Shown: positions 1-9,275, counted from the stretch's first letter. The stretch is 64,000 nucleotides of DNA from Methanocella_A sp963792125 (GCA_963792125.1 CAWBVA010000013.1:62001-126000); one strand, 5' to 3'. A program made the numbers and translations. Notes: generated by a model from the letters alone, not told the origin.

Positions 1-348
1 AACCAGGAAGGCATCACGGTACATAAAAACCCCAACGTCATCGTGGCCGAGGACATTTACAATGCCATGCTGCGGCCGAACATCAGCGATTTCGTGTCGC
101 TGGCGGGCGGTAAGGCCGAAATCCTGAAGATCGACATACGGGACAGGACCCGTGCCAACGGCAAAATGATAAGGGAAGCCGGGCTTCCGGAAAACGTTTC
201 CATCATTGCCATCGAGAGAGGGAACGAGGTAATCGTTCCGAATAGTGATACGGTACTTCAGGCGGGAGATTCCATCTTTGTTTTCGTCAGAAAGAGCCTG
301 ATCGACCGCGTGTTCAATCTGTTTTCGTCAGGCAGCCTGGTGAAATGA
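1..348 (+). CDS. trkA: TrkA potassium-uptake regulatory subunit, C-terminal part (5' end outside window)
   Basis: The reading frame is open from the first base of the window to a TGA at 346-348, so this is the 3' end of a longer gene. The visible 115 residues match an RCK_C (TrkA-C) domain: a beta-rich stretch with the typical end of strand pattern AGDSIFVFV. TrkA is the cytoplasmic nucleotide-binding gating ring of the Trk K+ transporter. The stop is immediately followed by the ATG of trkH at 349, which fixes the two as a translationally linked pair. The first domain (Rossmann TrkA-N) must lie upstream of the window. Confidence 0.85.
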   Translation, partial: NQEGITVHKNPNVIVAEDIYNAMLRPNISDFVSLAGGKAEILKIDIRDRTRANGKMIREAGLPENVSIIAIERGNEVIVPNSDTVLQAGDSIFVFVRKSLIDRVFNLFSSGSLVK

Positions 349-1806
349 ATGGAGCCCTTCCGGGACTTCAAAGTCATATTAAATAACCTGAAGGGGCTCT
401 TCGTCGTCATCGGCATCCTTATGCTTGCCATGGCAATATTGAGCTGGTACACCGGGGATTCGCTGTCCGCAACGGGATTTTTGTACGGCGCAGTCATCGG
501 TATCGGCATCGGCCTGATACTTTATATCGCGTTGCCGGGGACCACGAATCCCGAGCTGAAGCACGCCATGGTCATCGCTGCCCTCGCTTACCTGATCATA
601 TCGGCCATCAGCGCGATACCATTTGTCAGTGTTGCTCATATGGCCCCGATAGATGCCTATTTCGAGGCCATATCAGGGTGGACGGGCAGCGGCTTCAGCA
701 TGATTGCCAGCCCCGAATCGGTAAGCCCCATGATCCTGCTGTGGCGCAGCGCAACCCAGTGGATCGGGGGGCTGGGCGTGATCGTGCTGATGGTCACGAT
801 CCTGATCCGTCCCGGGACAAGCACTTATATGCTGTACCAGTCCGAAGCTCACAAGGACAAGATACACCCGAGTATCAGGTCGACCATTAAAACGATATGG
901 GGCCTGTACCTGGCTTTGACCATCGCGGGGCTGCTGTTACTCTATTTTGCCGGGATGCCGCTGTGGGATGCACTGAATACGGCGATGGCGGGGATCGGGA
1001 CAGGGGGCTTTTCGATATACGCCGATAGCATCGCGGCATACGACAGCGTATTGATCGAGCTCGCCGTGATACCGATAATAATCGCAGGAGCTCTGCCGTT
1101 TGTCGTTGTTTACAAAACGTTCAGGAAGGGCATTCATAGCCTGATCAACGATGCCCAGGTACGTGCGTTCTTTGCGATCATCCTGGTAGGTGCTGCGATT
1201 CTTACGGTCGAGAACTACGGCTTTTATCAGGGTATTGTCACATCGGCGAGATATTCCGTTTTTCAGTTCATATCCGCGATCACCGGTGCCGGGTTTCAGA
1301 CCGCGGACATATCGCAGTGGTCACAGCCCGCCCTGCTTGTCATGGCGGTCGCCATGGTCATCGGCGGATGTGCCGGTTCCACGTCCAGCGGAATAAAAGT
1401 GGCGAGGGTAATCTTTTTAAACGACCAGGTGAAGCTGTGGTTTGCCAAGGTACTGCGCTCCCGGAATTCGGTTACGGTCCTCAAGGTCAACAATAAGCGA
1501 GTGACGGAGGACATCATCAGTGCAGAGCTGACCGAAGCGACGTTCATATCGTTCCTCTGGGTCGTAGCTTTATTGTTGAGCATATACCTGCTCTCGAACG
1601 TGGCAGGATCGGGGTATGATTTGAGCCTCGTGGTTTTTTCTGTCAGCTCAGCCCTGGGCAACGTGGGATTGTACTGTGGCATCGTAAACCCCGGGTTAAG
1701 CGACCTGGGAAAAATCGTGATCATCGTCGATATGTGGATCGGCCGGCTGGAGATCATTCCGGTAATGCTGCTGGTAAGATACCTGTTCAAAGGGTTCAGG
1801 TTCTAG
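349..1806 (+). CDS. trkH: TrkH family potassium uptake membrane subunit
   Basis: This 485-residue integral membrane protein has the four-fold MPM repeat of Trk/Ktr K+ translocating subunits. Filter-like loops are visible at about residues 112 (TGSGFS), 218 (GTGGFS), 312 (TGAGFQ) and 436 (GNVGLY), each with the conserved glycine. Length is typical for TrkH. It starts on the base after the trkA stop and ends two bases before the stop of the convergent LOG gene. It forms the pore through which K+ enters, gated by TrkA. K+ is an important compatible ion in methanogens. Start codon ATG at 349; no alternative start is needed. Confidence 0.93.
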   Translation: MEPFRDFKVILNNLKGLFVVIGILMLAMAILSWYTGDSLSATGFLYGAVIGIGIGLILYIALPGTTNPELKHAMVIAALAYLIISAISAIPFVSVAHMAPIDAYFEAISGWTGSGFSMIASPESVSPMILLWRSATQWIGGLGVIVLMVTILIRPGTSTYMLYQSEAHKDKIHPSIRSTIKTIWGLYLALTIAGLLLLYFAGMPLWDALNTAMAGIGTGGFSIYADSIAAYDSVLIELAVIPIIIAGALPFVVVYKTFRKGIHSLINDAQVRAFFAIILVGAAILTVENYGFYQGIVTSARYSVFQFISAITGAGFQTADISQWSQPALLVMAVAMVIGGCAGSTSSGIKVARVIFLNDQVKLWFAKVLRSRNSVTVLKVNNKRVTEDIISAELTEATFISFLWVVALLLSIYLLSNVAGSGYDLSLVVFSVSSALGNVGLYCGIVNPGLSDLGKIVIIVDMWIGRLEIIPVMLLVRYLFKGFRF

Positions 1807-1807
1807 A

Positions 1808-2410
1808 TCAGATGTTCGACAGCTTATCGCTCATGCGCAGGGCCCAGGTGGCCTTATCGGACGACGGCGCCTCATAGCGCTCGAACTTCCGCAGCAGCCC
1901 TTCCGGGCTTTCGTCGATCAGCATCAGCGACCTGCCGGCCGGGCTGATGAACTGCTGCTCGGTCGCGTGGTCGATGAAGCTGGCCAGGGGATCGTAGTAC
2001 CCGCCTACGTTCAGCAGGCCGCAGGGTTTTTTATGCATGCCCAGCTGTGCCCAGGTCATGACCTCGAAGAACTCCTCGATGGTCCCGAGGCCGCCCGGCA
2101 TGGCGATGAAACCGTCTGACAGCTCGGCCATCAGCGCCTTTCGCTCGTGCATGGTCTCGACGATCCGTAAATCAGCGAGCCCGGTGAACGCCACTTCTTT
2201 CGCCACGAGCGAACGCGGCATCACGCCGGTCACTTCGCCGCCTGCATCGACCATTGCCGTGGCTATGGCACCCATCATGCCGACTTTGGCCCCTCCGTAG
2301 ACCAGCCCGATCTTCTTCCCTGCCAGCGCCCGGCCAAGGGCTTGTGCGGCGATGACATATTCCGGCCTTGCGCCAGGGCTCGACCCGCAAAAAACACAGA
2401 CTCGCTTCAT
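1808..2410 (-). CDS. LOG family (TIGR00730) Rossmann-fold nucleotide-processing protein
   Basis: The 200-residue protein begins with the characteristic VCVFCGSSPG and YGGAKVGMMG nucleotide-binding stretches and carries the family signature PGGLGTIEEF at about residues 105-114, with the upstream ERKA motif. These are the hallmarks of the lysine-decarboxylase-like LOG family, whose characterised members are cytokinin riboside 5'-monophosphate phosphoribohydrolases. In archaea the substrate is unknown but is probably a nucleoside monophosphate. It is convergent with trkH and stands alone. Confidence 0.85.
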   Translation of the reverse strand: MKRVCVFCGSSPGARPEYVIAAQALGRALAGKKIGLVYGGAKVGMMGAIATAMVDAGGEVTGVMPRSLVAKEVAFTGLADLRIVETMHERKALMAELSDGFIAMPGGLGTIEEFFEVMTWAQLGMHKKPCGLLNVGGYYDPLASFIDHATEQQFISPAGRSLMLIDESPEGLLRKFERYEAPSSDKATWALRMSDKLSNI

Positions 2411-2608
2411 CCTGTCACTCTATGCTAACTCGAAACGATGATAGAAATAGTTTACTTATGCATCCGCTGCGACAGTATTATTATTTTCAAAACGCTCATG
2501 ACACACCCTTTTATGATACAACTGAATGCTATATTGGCCCGGATGAACGATGCATACCGGCAGCATGGGGATGTCGGTCGACTGCCCGGCCGACATGCTT
2601 AAATATGT

Positions 2609-2637
2609 ATTGTGACAATATTGTATGGATACAATAT
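2609..2637. promoter_or_regulatory. Probable PadR operator: two overlapping inverted repeats
   Basis: Just downstream of an AT-rich TATA-like stretch (about 2599-2607) lie ATTGT-G-ACAAT at 2609-2619 and a perfect 9+9 inverted repeat ATATTGTAT-GG-ATACAATAT at 2618-2637. They precede the PadR start codon at 2666 by about 30 bases, the right place for an autoregulatory operator blocking the archaeal promoter. The symmetry is seen directly; the link to PadR is inference from position. Confidence 0.6.
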
Positions 2638-2665
2638 GATATTAGTATAATAGGTCGGTGTAACG

Positions 2666-3203
2666 ATGGATGATATCTCTAATGCAGAAGCAGCCCTCCT
2701 GGGCCTGCTTTCGGAAGGGCCGATGTACCCGTACCAGATCGAGCAGGAGGTCCAGTACCGCGAAATGCGCTTCTGGACCGAGCTTTCCATGTCGTCGATA
2801 TACAAGCTGCTGAACAACCTGGAGAAAAAAGGATTCGTCGAGCGTTCCAATGAGATCAGTCCCGAGAACCGCCTCAGGAAGCTGTTCTCGATCAGCGACA
2901 CCGGTAAAAAGGCATTGCAGATCAAGCTGGAGAAGCTTCTCGGTGAGCCGGAGCACGTCAGGTGGCAGGTCGATATCGGCACGTACAATTGTGATCTGCT
3001 CCCGGCGAAGACCGTGCGGAAAGTCTTTGAAGGAGTACCGTAAGGCGCTGGAAAAGAACATCAAGGGATACGAGGACCTCCAGCAGTTCCTGCGGGACAG
3101 TGGCTGTCCTGCGCACCGTCTCGGCATAGCGACCCGGTCGATCTTTCTTTTAAAGGGAGAGATCGAATGGGTGGACTCGTACCTGGCACTGCTGTCGGGG
3201 TGA
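2666..3203 (+). CDS. PadR-family winged-helix regulator (one frameshift)
   Basis: The N-terminal ~90 residues form a PadR winged helix (EAALLGLLSEGPMYPYQIEQ onward), and the C-terminal coiled helix of the family continues in the next frame to a TGA at 3201-3203. The two parts join if one base is removed in the AAA at about 3020-3022, giving 178 residues, the normal length. A break here would remove the dimerisation helix, so it is either a sequence error or a recent lesion. The gene is followed after 6 bases by a UvrA-like ABC ATPase, which it probably controls together with itself through the inverted repeats at 2609-2637. PadR proteins commonly repress detoxification or transport genes. Confidence 0.8.
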
Positions 3204-3209
3204 GCGCCA

Positions 3210-5451
3210 GTGGATGTACCTATTATCGTAACAGGCGCGAAAGTGCACAACCTGAAGGACGTCAGCCTGGAGATACCGAAGCACAAAGTGGTCGTCTTCA
3301 CGGGCGTATCCGGCTCAGGCAAGTCTTCGCTGGTCTTCGACACGATCTACGCCGAAGCGCAAAGACAGCTGATCGAGACGTTCAGCTCGTTCTCCCGGCG
3401 GTTTATGCCGAAGATACCCAGGCCGGAGGTCGATGCGATACGGAACCTGTCGCCAGTCATCCAGATCGACCAGAAGCGCATGGGCGAGAACCGGCGCTCC
3501 ACGGTCGGCACGGCTACCGAGATATCGACGTACCTCAGGCTGCTGTATTCCAGGGTCGGGACGCCGTTTATCGGCCCGTCATTCTACTTCGGATTCAACA
3601 ACCCGGAGGGCATGTGCCCGGCCTGTAGCGGCGTCGGCAGCATCATCGACGTGGACCTTGAAAAGCTGCTGGACATGGACAGATCGATGGCCGACGGCGG
3701 GATACGGCACCCGTTCTACCAGCCGGGCAACTTCTACTATAAGATTTACAGGGCCAGCGGCATCTTCGATGTAGACAAACCGCTTAAAGAATTCAGCAAA
3801 GAAGAGATGGATAAGCTGCTGTACATGGAGCCGGTCAAGATAGGCGAAGACCGGCTCGGCGGGGTGATCAATGCCACTATGGAGGGCGTGGTCAGCGGGC
3901 TGAAGCGAAGGCAGCTCGGCAAGGAAGACCTGAGCGACCGGGAAGCGAAGTACTTCAAGGAGACCACGTGTAAGGCGTGCAATGGCACCCGTATCAATGA
4001 CCGGGCGCGATCGGTTACGATCAACGGGAAGAACATAGCTGAGCTTTCCGCCATGGAAATGACGGAACTGCGCGATTTCCTGGAGGGCGTATCCGGGCCG
4101 GTGGCCGACCCTGTACCTGGCCCCGATCCGGTGGCGGATGCAGCAGCTAATCGATATCGGCGCCGGCTACCTGTCTCTTGACCGGCCGGTCGGGACGCTG
4201 TCAGGCGGGGAGTCGCAGCGGGTCAAGATGGCTAAGCAGTTGTCCTGCGATCTGGTCAGCCTGATCTATGTGTTCGACGAGCCAAGTGTCGGGCTTCACC
4301 CACGGGACGTACACAGGGTAGTAGAGATGCTCCGGCGGCTACGGGACCGAGGGAACAGCATCCTGGTGGTCGAGCACGACCCGGAGGTCATCGGCTGTGC
4401 CGACTACGTCATCGACATCGGCCCGGGCGCCGGCACGAAGGGCGGACAGGTCCTGTTCAGCGGCAGTGTGGAAGGGCTCAGTCAGGCGGACACGCCGACC
4501 GGTCACATGTTCGCGGCAAGAGCGAAAGAGAAATTTGTGCGCAGACAGCCCACAGGCTACATCGAGGTCAAAGACGCGAGCCTTCACAACCTGAAGCACG
4601 TCAGCGTCAGGATACCGACGGGCGTCTTCGTCGCGGTGACGGGCGTAGCTGGATCAGGCAAGAGCACGCTGATCAACGACGTGTTTGTCAGCCTGCACCC
4701 GGAGGCCGTGGTCGTCGACCAGTCGCCCATCGGGCGCTCCAGCCGGTCGAACCCTGCTACCTATGTCGGCGCGTTCGACGATATAAGGAAAGCGTTCGCT
4801 GCGGCGAACGGCGTAGAGGCGGGACTGTTCAGCTTCAACTCGGCCGGCGCCTGCCCGAAGTGCGGCGGGCTGGGGTACGTGGAGGTGGAGATGCACTTCC
4901 TGGACAGCGTCCGCATGACCTGCCCCGAATGCAAAGGAAAGCGATACACGCCTGCCGTGCTGGAGATGAAGTACAAAGGGAAGAGCATCGCGGACGTGCT
5001 GGAGACGACCGTCACTGACTCGCAGGGACTGTTCGACGGAAAGAAGATACGTGGAAAGCTGGCCATGCTGGAGAAGGTCGGGCTGGGATACCTGACGCTC
5101 GGGCAGCCGTTGAGCACGCTGTCCGGCGGCGAGGCGCAGCGCATCAAGCTGGCCACCGAGCTGGACCGTAACGGCAACGTATACGTGATGGATGAGCCGA
5201 CCACCGGCCTGCACATGGCCGATGTCCATCGCCTGTTAGGCATCGTCCGGTCGCTGGTGGACGCCGGGAACACAGTCATCGTGATCGAGCACAACCTGGA
5301 CGTGATCAAGCGTGCGGACTGGGTGATCGACATGGGCCCGGAGGGCGGTAAAAAGGGCGGGCAGATAATTGCGGAGGGCACGCCTGAGGACATAGCGAAG
5401 GTCGAAAGTTCGTACACCGGTGCATTCCTGAAAGATCTCCTCATTACATGA
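3210..5451 (+). CDS. UvrA-like ABC ATPase, short form (one frameshift)
   Basis: Two ABC modules are present: Walker A GVSGSGKSS (about residue 32) and GVAGSGKST (about 482), signatures LSGGESQRV (about 330) and LSGGEAQRI (about 637), and Walker B DEPSVG and DEPTTG. Cysteine pairs CPAC, CKAC, CPKC and CPEC match UvrA zinc modules. The frame breaks at the CCC at about 4109-4111; removing one base restores a continuous 746-residue protein. Canonical UvrA is about 940 residues, so this is a short paralogue of the UvrA2/DrrC type, which in characterised bacteria is linked to drug tolerance rather than classical excision repair. GTG start at 3210, 6 bases after padR. No uvrB or uvrC lies nearby. 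Confidence 0.82.
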
Positions 5452-5510
5452 CCGCGAGCAGCCCGAGACAATGCTATTTAAGTGATGGAAAGAACAGGTA
5501 AGCGAACGAT

Positions 5511-5990
5511 ATGAATATGACTGACAAAGACCCGGCGTCGGCAAATTTCGACTCCGGCCCGCCGGTGGGAGTGTCCCAGTACGATGCGTCCATCAGGCAG
5601 TTTACCGCCGCATACGAGCAGCTTTTCTACGATGGCGCCACGTGCATCCTCGTCATGCACTTCCTGCCCGACGACGGGTCGAAGCTGCGGCTGCTGGAGA
5701 GCATCGCCCGGCGGCTCAAGAGCGGCAGCCCGTTCATACTGGCGGACGGGTTCGGGGAAAAGGACAGCGAGACGTTCAACCGTACCGTGTCGGCGTGGAA
5801 GACGTTCGTGAAGGCGCGGGGCGTGGACCCGCAAACGGTCGAAGACGGCTTCAGCGGCCAGATACTGAAACGGCTGCAGTTCGTTCCCGAAGAGAGGATA
5901 GAAGCGCTGCTGGCTGAGGCCGGATTCGAGAAGCCCTCGCGGTTCTACACCGGGTTCCTCTACGGCGGATGGGTCGCAATAAAAAAATAA
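5511..5990 (+). CDS. Class I SAM methyltransferase remnant lacking the SAM-binding core
   Basis: The 159-residue frame is intact, but its parts do not add up to a working enzyme. Residues 1-40 (with SQYDASIRQFTAAYEQLF) resemble the N-terminal helix of class I methyltransferases. They are joined directly to the post-motif region beginning ATCILVMHFLPDDG and running to a normal C-terminus. The glycine-rich motif I that binds S-adenosylmethionine, and the strands after it (about 75-80 residues), are missing. The most economical reading is an in-frame internal deletion. It lies downstream of the UvrA-like gene with a 59-base gap and could be co-transcribed. Confidence 0.65.
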   Translation: MNMTDKDPASANFDSGPPVGVSQYDASIRQFTAAYEQLFYDGATCILVMHFLPDDGSKLRLLESIARRLKSGSPFILADGFGEKDSETFNRTVSAWKTFVKARGVDPQTVEDGFSGQILKRLQFVPEERIEALLAEAGFEKPSRFYTGFLYGGWVAIKK

Positions 5991-6007
5991 ACGTTTTTTG
6001 ACCCGGG

Positions 6008-7241
6008 CTAAACCCGGGCTTTCCGCATATTCCGCCACCGGCTGATCTTCATGAAGGTCCCGAACAGCGGCTGTATGACGAAGGCCAGGGCTTTCATCTC
6101 CGGCCCTTCCAGCTCCCTGGTCACGGCCTTGAGCTGTCCCGGTATGTCGATATGCTGGGTGCAGACTTTCACGCATTTGTTACAGCCCTTGCAACGAGAC
6201 GCGTTTCCCCGGATACCAAGGCCGTCCAGGCCTCCGCCGACGGCGGACAGGTACTTGATTTTGACGACCAGAGGGCTTTCGATGCTCAGGTTGTTGTAGC
6301 TCTCGAAGCACGCGGGGATTTCGACCCCGGCCGGGCAGGGCATGCAGTAGCGGCAGCCGGTACAGCCGACTTTCATGAGCTTGTGATAAGCATCCTTTAC
6401 CCGGCCGACCAGGGCTAACTCCTTTTCCGTCAGGGAGCCGGGGAGGGCTTCATCCGCTACACGCAGGTTCTCCTCAATATGGCGCTCATCATTCATGCCG
6501 CTGAGGACGACGATCACCTCCGGGTGGTCCCAGACCCAGCGCAGTGCCCATTCGGCAGGCGACCGCTTTACTTCGGCCTCAGTCCCAGATCGTCTGCACT
6601 TCCCGGGGCGGGGCTTTTGCCAGGCTGCCGCCCCGGAGCGGCTCCATGATGACGACGCCCAGGCCCTTCGACGCGGCATATTTCAGCCCTTCTTTCCCGA
6701 CCTGGTTGGTCTCGTCCAGGATGTTGTACTGCATCTGGCAGAAGTCCCAGCCGTAGTCGTCGACGATCGCCTTGAAATCGGCCGTGCCGACGTGGGTAGA
6801 GAAGCCCATGTGCCTGATCCGGCCGTCAGCCTTCGCCTTCCCGACGAAGTCGGCGAAGCCCAGGCCCTTCAGCCGCCCCCATTCCGTGAATGTTATGCCG
6901 TGAAGCAGGTAATAGTCAATGTGATCGGTCTTGAGGTTCTGCAGCTGCACGTCGAGCAGCTTGTCCAGGTCCTCGCGTTTCCTGACCTGGAAGGACGGCA
7001 GCTTGGTCGCCAGTTTCACATTCTCCCGGTAGCCGTCGGCCAGCGCCTTGCCGAGGAACGCTTCGCTGCCGCCGTAGATGAGCGCAGTGTCGACATAGTT
7101 CACCCCGCTGTCGATGGCATGGCGAATCTGTCTCGTGGCGCGCTCGATGTCGATGCCTGTGCCTTTACGGGGCAGCCTCATGCACCCGAAGCCCAGAACG
7201 GATAGCCGGTCTCCCGTAGATTTCATCGTCCTGTACTGCAT
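6008..7241 (-). CDS. Aldo/keto reductase with C-terminal 4Fe-4S ferredoxin domain (one frameshift)
   Basis: The N-terminal part is a TIM-barrel aldo/keto reductase: GFGCMRLP near the start, catalytic Asp and Tyr in YVDTALIYG, and His in YYLLHGI. The C-terminal part holds two cysteine clusters, CTGCRYCMPCPAG and CKGCNKCVKVC, as in the COG1453 family of predicted iron-sulfur oxidoreductases. The two parts lie in different frames and join if one base is removed at about 6577-6582 (410 residues). It probably reduces a carbonyl substrate with electrons passed through the clusters. The promoter region carries palindromes shared with the upstream tetR gene, so it is likely the target of that repressor. 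Confidence 0.82.
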
Positions 7242-7268
7242 ATGTCTCTCCTCCGGATTGTCATATGA

Positions 7269-7320
7269 ACTGATCAGTCATTTGACCGACCGATTATTAC
7301 TGACTGATTAGTCAGTCAGT
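7269..7320. promoter_or_regulatory. TetR operator region in front of the aldo/keto reductase
   Basis: Two related palindromes lie in the leader of the reductase: ACTGATCAGT at 7269-7278 and ACTGACTGA-TTAG-TCAGTCAGT at 7299-7320. The second has perfect 9-base arms and shares its core with the perfect palindrome in front of tetR at 7953-7970. Shared operators at both promoters argue for coordinated repression by the TetR protein encoded between them. Confidence 0.7.
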
Positions 7321-7357
7321 ATAAGATAGTCGACGCTTTTGAATGGAATATAACTGA

Positions 7358-7936
7358 TTATCTGCCTACGACGCCGCTCCACACGATATCGAAAGATCTG
7401 TCAATCAGCCGGTCCATGTCCCGGGTGTCCCTGTGCTGGAGAATCGTCCTGATAACTGCGGCGTTGGCCTGATATAACATCTCCATGGCGAGGCGGCGGT
7501 CCAGGTTTTTAAGCACGCCATTTTTTACGCCATCGTCAATCACGTCGTAGAGGAACATGAAGTTCTTCTCCACCTCTTCCTGGGTAATGTCCGTAATGTA
7601 AGGGGAAGAGCTGAACTGCTGTATGAACATGAACTCTTCCGGGTTTTCCACGCCCCAGCGGATGATGTTGCCCCAGATACGCTTCACCTTGTTGCGTATG
7701 TCCGGCTCGTCCTCGTAGCCCTTGTATATGGCCTGTCCCATACGTTCCTTTGCCCCGAAATAGACACTGTTGATCAGGTCATTTTTCGTTTTGAAATAAA
7801 GGAAGAGCGTCCCGGCTGAAATCCCGGCCTGCTCCGAGATCATCGAGGTAGGTGTGCCGTGGAAGCCTCGCCGGTTAAAAAGTATCAGCGCTGCCGTTAT
7901 GATCGCGGCCCGTTTATCCTGAACATCCTCTGCCAT
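7358..7936 (-). CDS. TetR/AcrR family transcriptional repressor
   Basis: 192 residues with a canonical TetR N-terminal helix-turn-helix (about residues 10-55: ITAALILFNRRGFHGTPTS, ISAGTLFLYFKTKNDLI). A ligand-binding helical domain follows. Length and layout are typical. It is transcribed in the same direction as the aldo/keto reductase, 116 bases upstream of it, and both promoters carry TGACTGA/TCAGTCA palindromes. It is therefore likely autoregulated and controls the reductase in response to an unknown small molecule. Confidence 0.9.
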   Translation of the reverse strand: MAEDVQDKRAAIITAALILFNRRGFHGTPTSMISEQAGISAGTLFLYFKTKNDLINSVYFGAKERMGQAIYKGYEDEPDIRNKVKRIWGNIIRWGVENPEEFMFIQQFSSSPYITDITQEEVEKNFMFLYDVIDDGVKNGVLKNLDRRLAMEMLYQANAAVIRTILQHRDTRDMDRLIDRSFDIVWSGVVGR

Positions 7937-7952
7937 GGTAGCTCAATCTCAC

Positions 7953-7970
7953 TGACTGACTAGTCAGTCA
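7953..7970. promoter_or_regulatory. TetR operator, perfect 18-bp palindrome
   Basis: TGACTGACTAGTCAGTCA is a perfect palindrome located 17 bases upstream of the tetR start codon (minus strand). An outer CTCAA/TTGAG pair (7942-7946 and 7971-7975) extends the symmetry loosely. The same half-site occurs upstream of the aldo/keto reductase. Confidence 0.75.
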
Positions 7971-8060
7971 TTGAGTTACAACCCGCATATACTTTTTTAG
8001 AGAGCCCAATGAGAATATTTAAGTCATCTGACGCGCCATAAGACACCGGATAACCTCAAT

Positions 8061-8145
8061 GCGGGGGTTGCCAAGCCAGGTCAAAGGCGTAGGGCTTAGG
8101 ACCCTATCTCGAAGGAGTTCAGGCGTTCGAATCGCCTCCCCCGCA
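8061..8145 (+). tRNA. tRNA-Leu (anticodon TAG)
   Basis: Acceptor stem GCGGGGG (8061-8067) pairs with CCCCCGC (8138-8144), with discriminator A at 8145. Anticodon stem TAGGG/CCCTA encloses the loop CTTAGGA, giving anticodon TAG, which reads CUA. A long class II variable arm and the T-loop GTTCGAATC are present. CCA is not encoded and there is no intron. An AT-rich TATA-like stretch (ATATTTAAG) lies about 40 bases upstream. Confidence 0.93.
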
Positions 8146-8149
8146 CTAA

Positions 8150-8222
8150 TTTTTGAAGGGCTCCCGGGAACTTTTTCAAAAGCCCCCGGGTCTCGACACC
8201 AAACATATGTACCGAAGGCAGT
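8150..8222. repeat. Partial copy of the tRNA-Leu-associated repeat
   Basis: Directly after the tRNA-Leu(TAG) comes GGGCTCCCGGGAACTTTTT, then GGGTCTCGACACC and a degraded CGAAGGCA segment. The same order of blocks follows the second tRNA-Leu at 9276 onward. This copy lacks the later hairpin block. It may derive from duplication of a tRNA plus its downstream region, or from a mobile repeat. Confidence 0.6.
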
Positions 8223-8283
8223 ATTTACGATATTTTTTGGAGACTCGGAGCAACATGATAGCTTTTTTCGCTGCCCTGAGATA

Positions 8284-8997
8284 TCAATAATCTTTCTTCG
8301 TGACCGTATACGGCATGAATACGCCTTTATAAAACACGTTAACGTGCGCCTTTCCGCCCCTCTCGAAAATCCTCATCTGGCGATCATAGGCCATCGGAGA
8401 GTGCTTGAGGCTTTTCGCTTCGAAATGCGCTTTGACGGCCTCGAGAAAAGCGATCTCCTGCTTCAGGAAACCTGCCTCGTAGTCTTTTACCTCTTCCCAT
8501 ATCCGGCTGCATTCCGCGTCGTCGATCTCCGAATGGTAATACCCATGACGGTTCAGGCCACTGATCTGTCTCCAGTCGACTTCGCCGCCGTCGTCTTCCT
8601 CGCGGTGAAGCATGTACGGATATATCCTGCATATACGAGGACGCTGCTCATATATCCTGCACCGTCCTTTTTCCAGGAAGTGACACGTACCATTGTGGTT
8701 TGCCCTGATCGCGTAGCCCGAGACATAAAAGGTCCCGGCCTGATCACAGAATTCATAATAGGGGGCAGGCATCAGTGCCGCTTCGTCCAGCCGGCTGATG
8801 CGTTCCGCATCGTCATCCAGCAGGAACGCGTGGTCGTTAAATTCTCTCGTGCAACATTTTCCACAGAGGTTGCACTTGAATCCTACATCCTTCACGATTT
8901 CCAGAAATCGCTCCCGGGGATAAGCGGCGAGCCCACTGAGCTCTTCGTTTAAATCCCGTATCCGGTCCTCGAAGCTAAAAGATGTAAAGACAGTCAC
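8284..8997 (-). CDS. YkgJ-family cysteine-cluster protein
   Basis: 237 residues with the family's defining N-terminal cluster CNLCGKCC (about residues 42-49) and a second cysteine-rich stretch, CHFLEKGRCRIYEQRPRICR. These are expected to bind Zn or Fe-S. The family (formerly UPF0153) is widespread and its biochemical role is unknown. It lies between two tRNA-Leu genes, antisense to both, and has no operon partner. Confidence 0.8.
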   Translation of the reverse strand: MTVFTSFSFEDRIRDLNEELSGLAAYPRERFLEIVKDVGFKCNLCGKCCTREFNDHAFLLDDDAERISRLDEAALMPAPYYEFCDQAGTFYVSGYAIRANHNGTCHFLEKGRCRIYEQRPRICRIYPYMLHREEDDGGEVDWRQISGLNRHGYYHSEIDDAECSRIWEEVKDYEAGFLKQEIAFLEAVKAHFEAKSLKHSPMAYDRQMRIFERGGKAHVNVFYKGVFMPYTVTKKDY

Positions 8998-9188
8998 CCC
9001 CGCATTTTCCGGGCACGAGGTTAGATAGGTACAGCGGAGGTTAAAAACGTTCTGATTATATAGGATTCGGGCGTCATCTGCATATGCCGCTGCTTTGCTA
9101 CCACTATATCATTGGGCACTTTAGTACCAATCGCTATAACCCCGGAATAAATATTTATTTATATTTACATTACTATTAATTGTCGTTA

Positions 9189-9271
9189 GCGGGAGTTGCC
9201 AAGCGGTCAAAGGCACAGGGTTCAAAGCCCTGTCTCGTAGGAGTACAGACGTTCGAATCGTCTTTCCCGCA
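9189..9271 (+). tRNA. tRNA-Leu (anticodon CAA)
   Basis: Acceptor GCGGGAG (9189-9195) pairs with TTCCCGC (9264-9270, one G-U pair), with discriminator A at 9271. Anticodon stem CAGGG/CCCTG encloses TTCAAAG, giving anticodon CAA for UUG. A class II variable arm and the T-loop GTTCGAATC are present. No intron is visible and CCA is not encoded. It strongly resembles the tRNA-Leu(TAG) 1.1 kb upstream. Confidence 0.93.
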
Positions 9272-9275
9272 TAAG

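Noticed and set aside
3020..3026. Programmed frameshifting in padR and other broken genes
   Set aside because: No slippery heptamer or downstream structure is visible and many unrelated genes show similar breaks. Sequence error explains them better.
8059..8952. An open frame covering the tRNA-Leu(TAG) and antisense to the YkgJ gene
   Set aside because: The first part translates a tRNA and the rest is the complement of a recognised family with CNLCGKCC.
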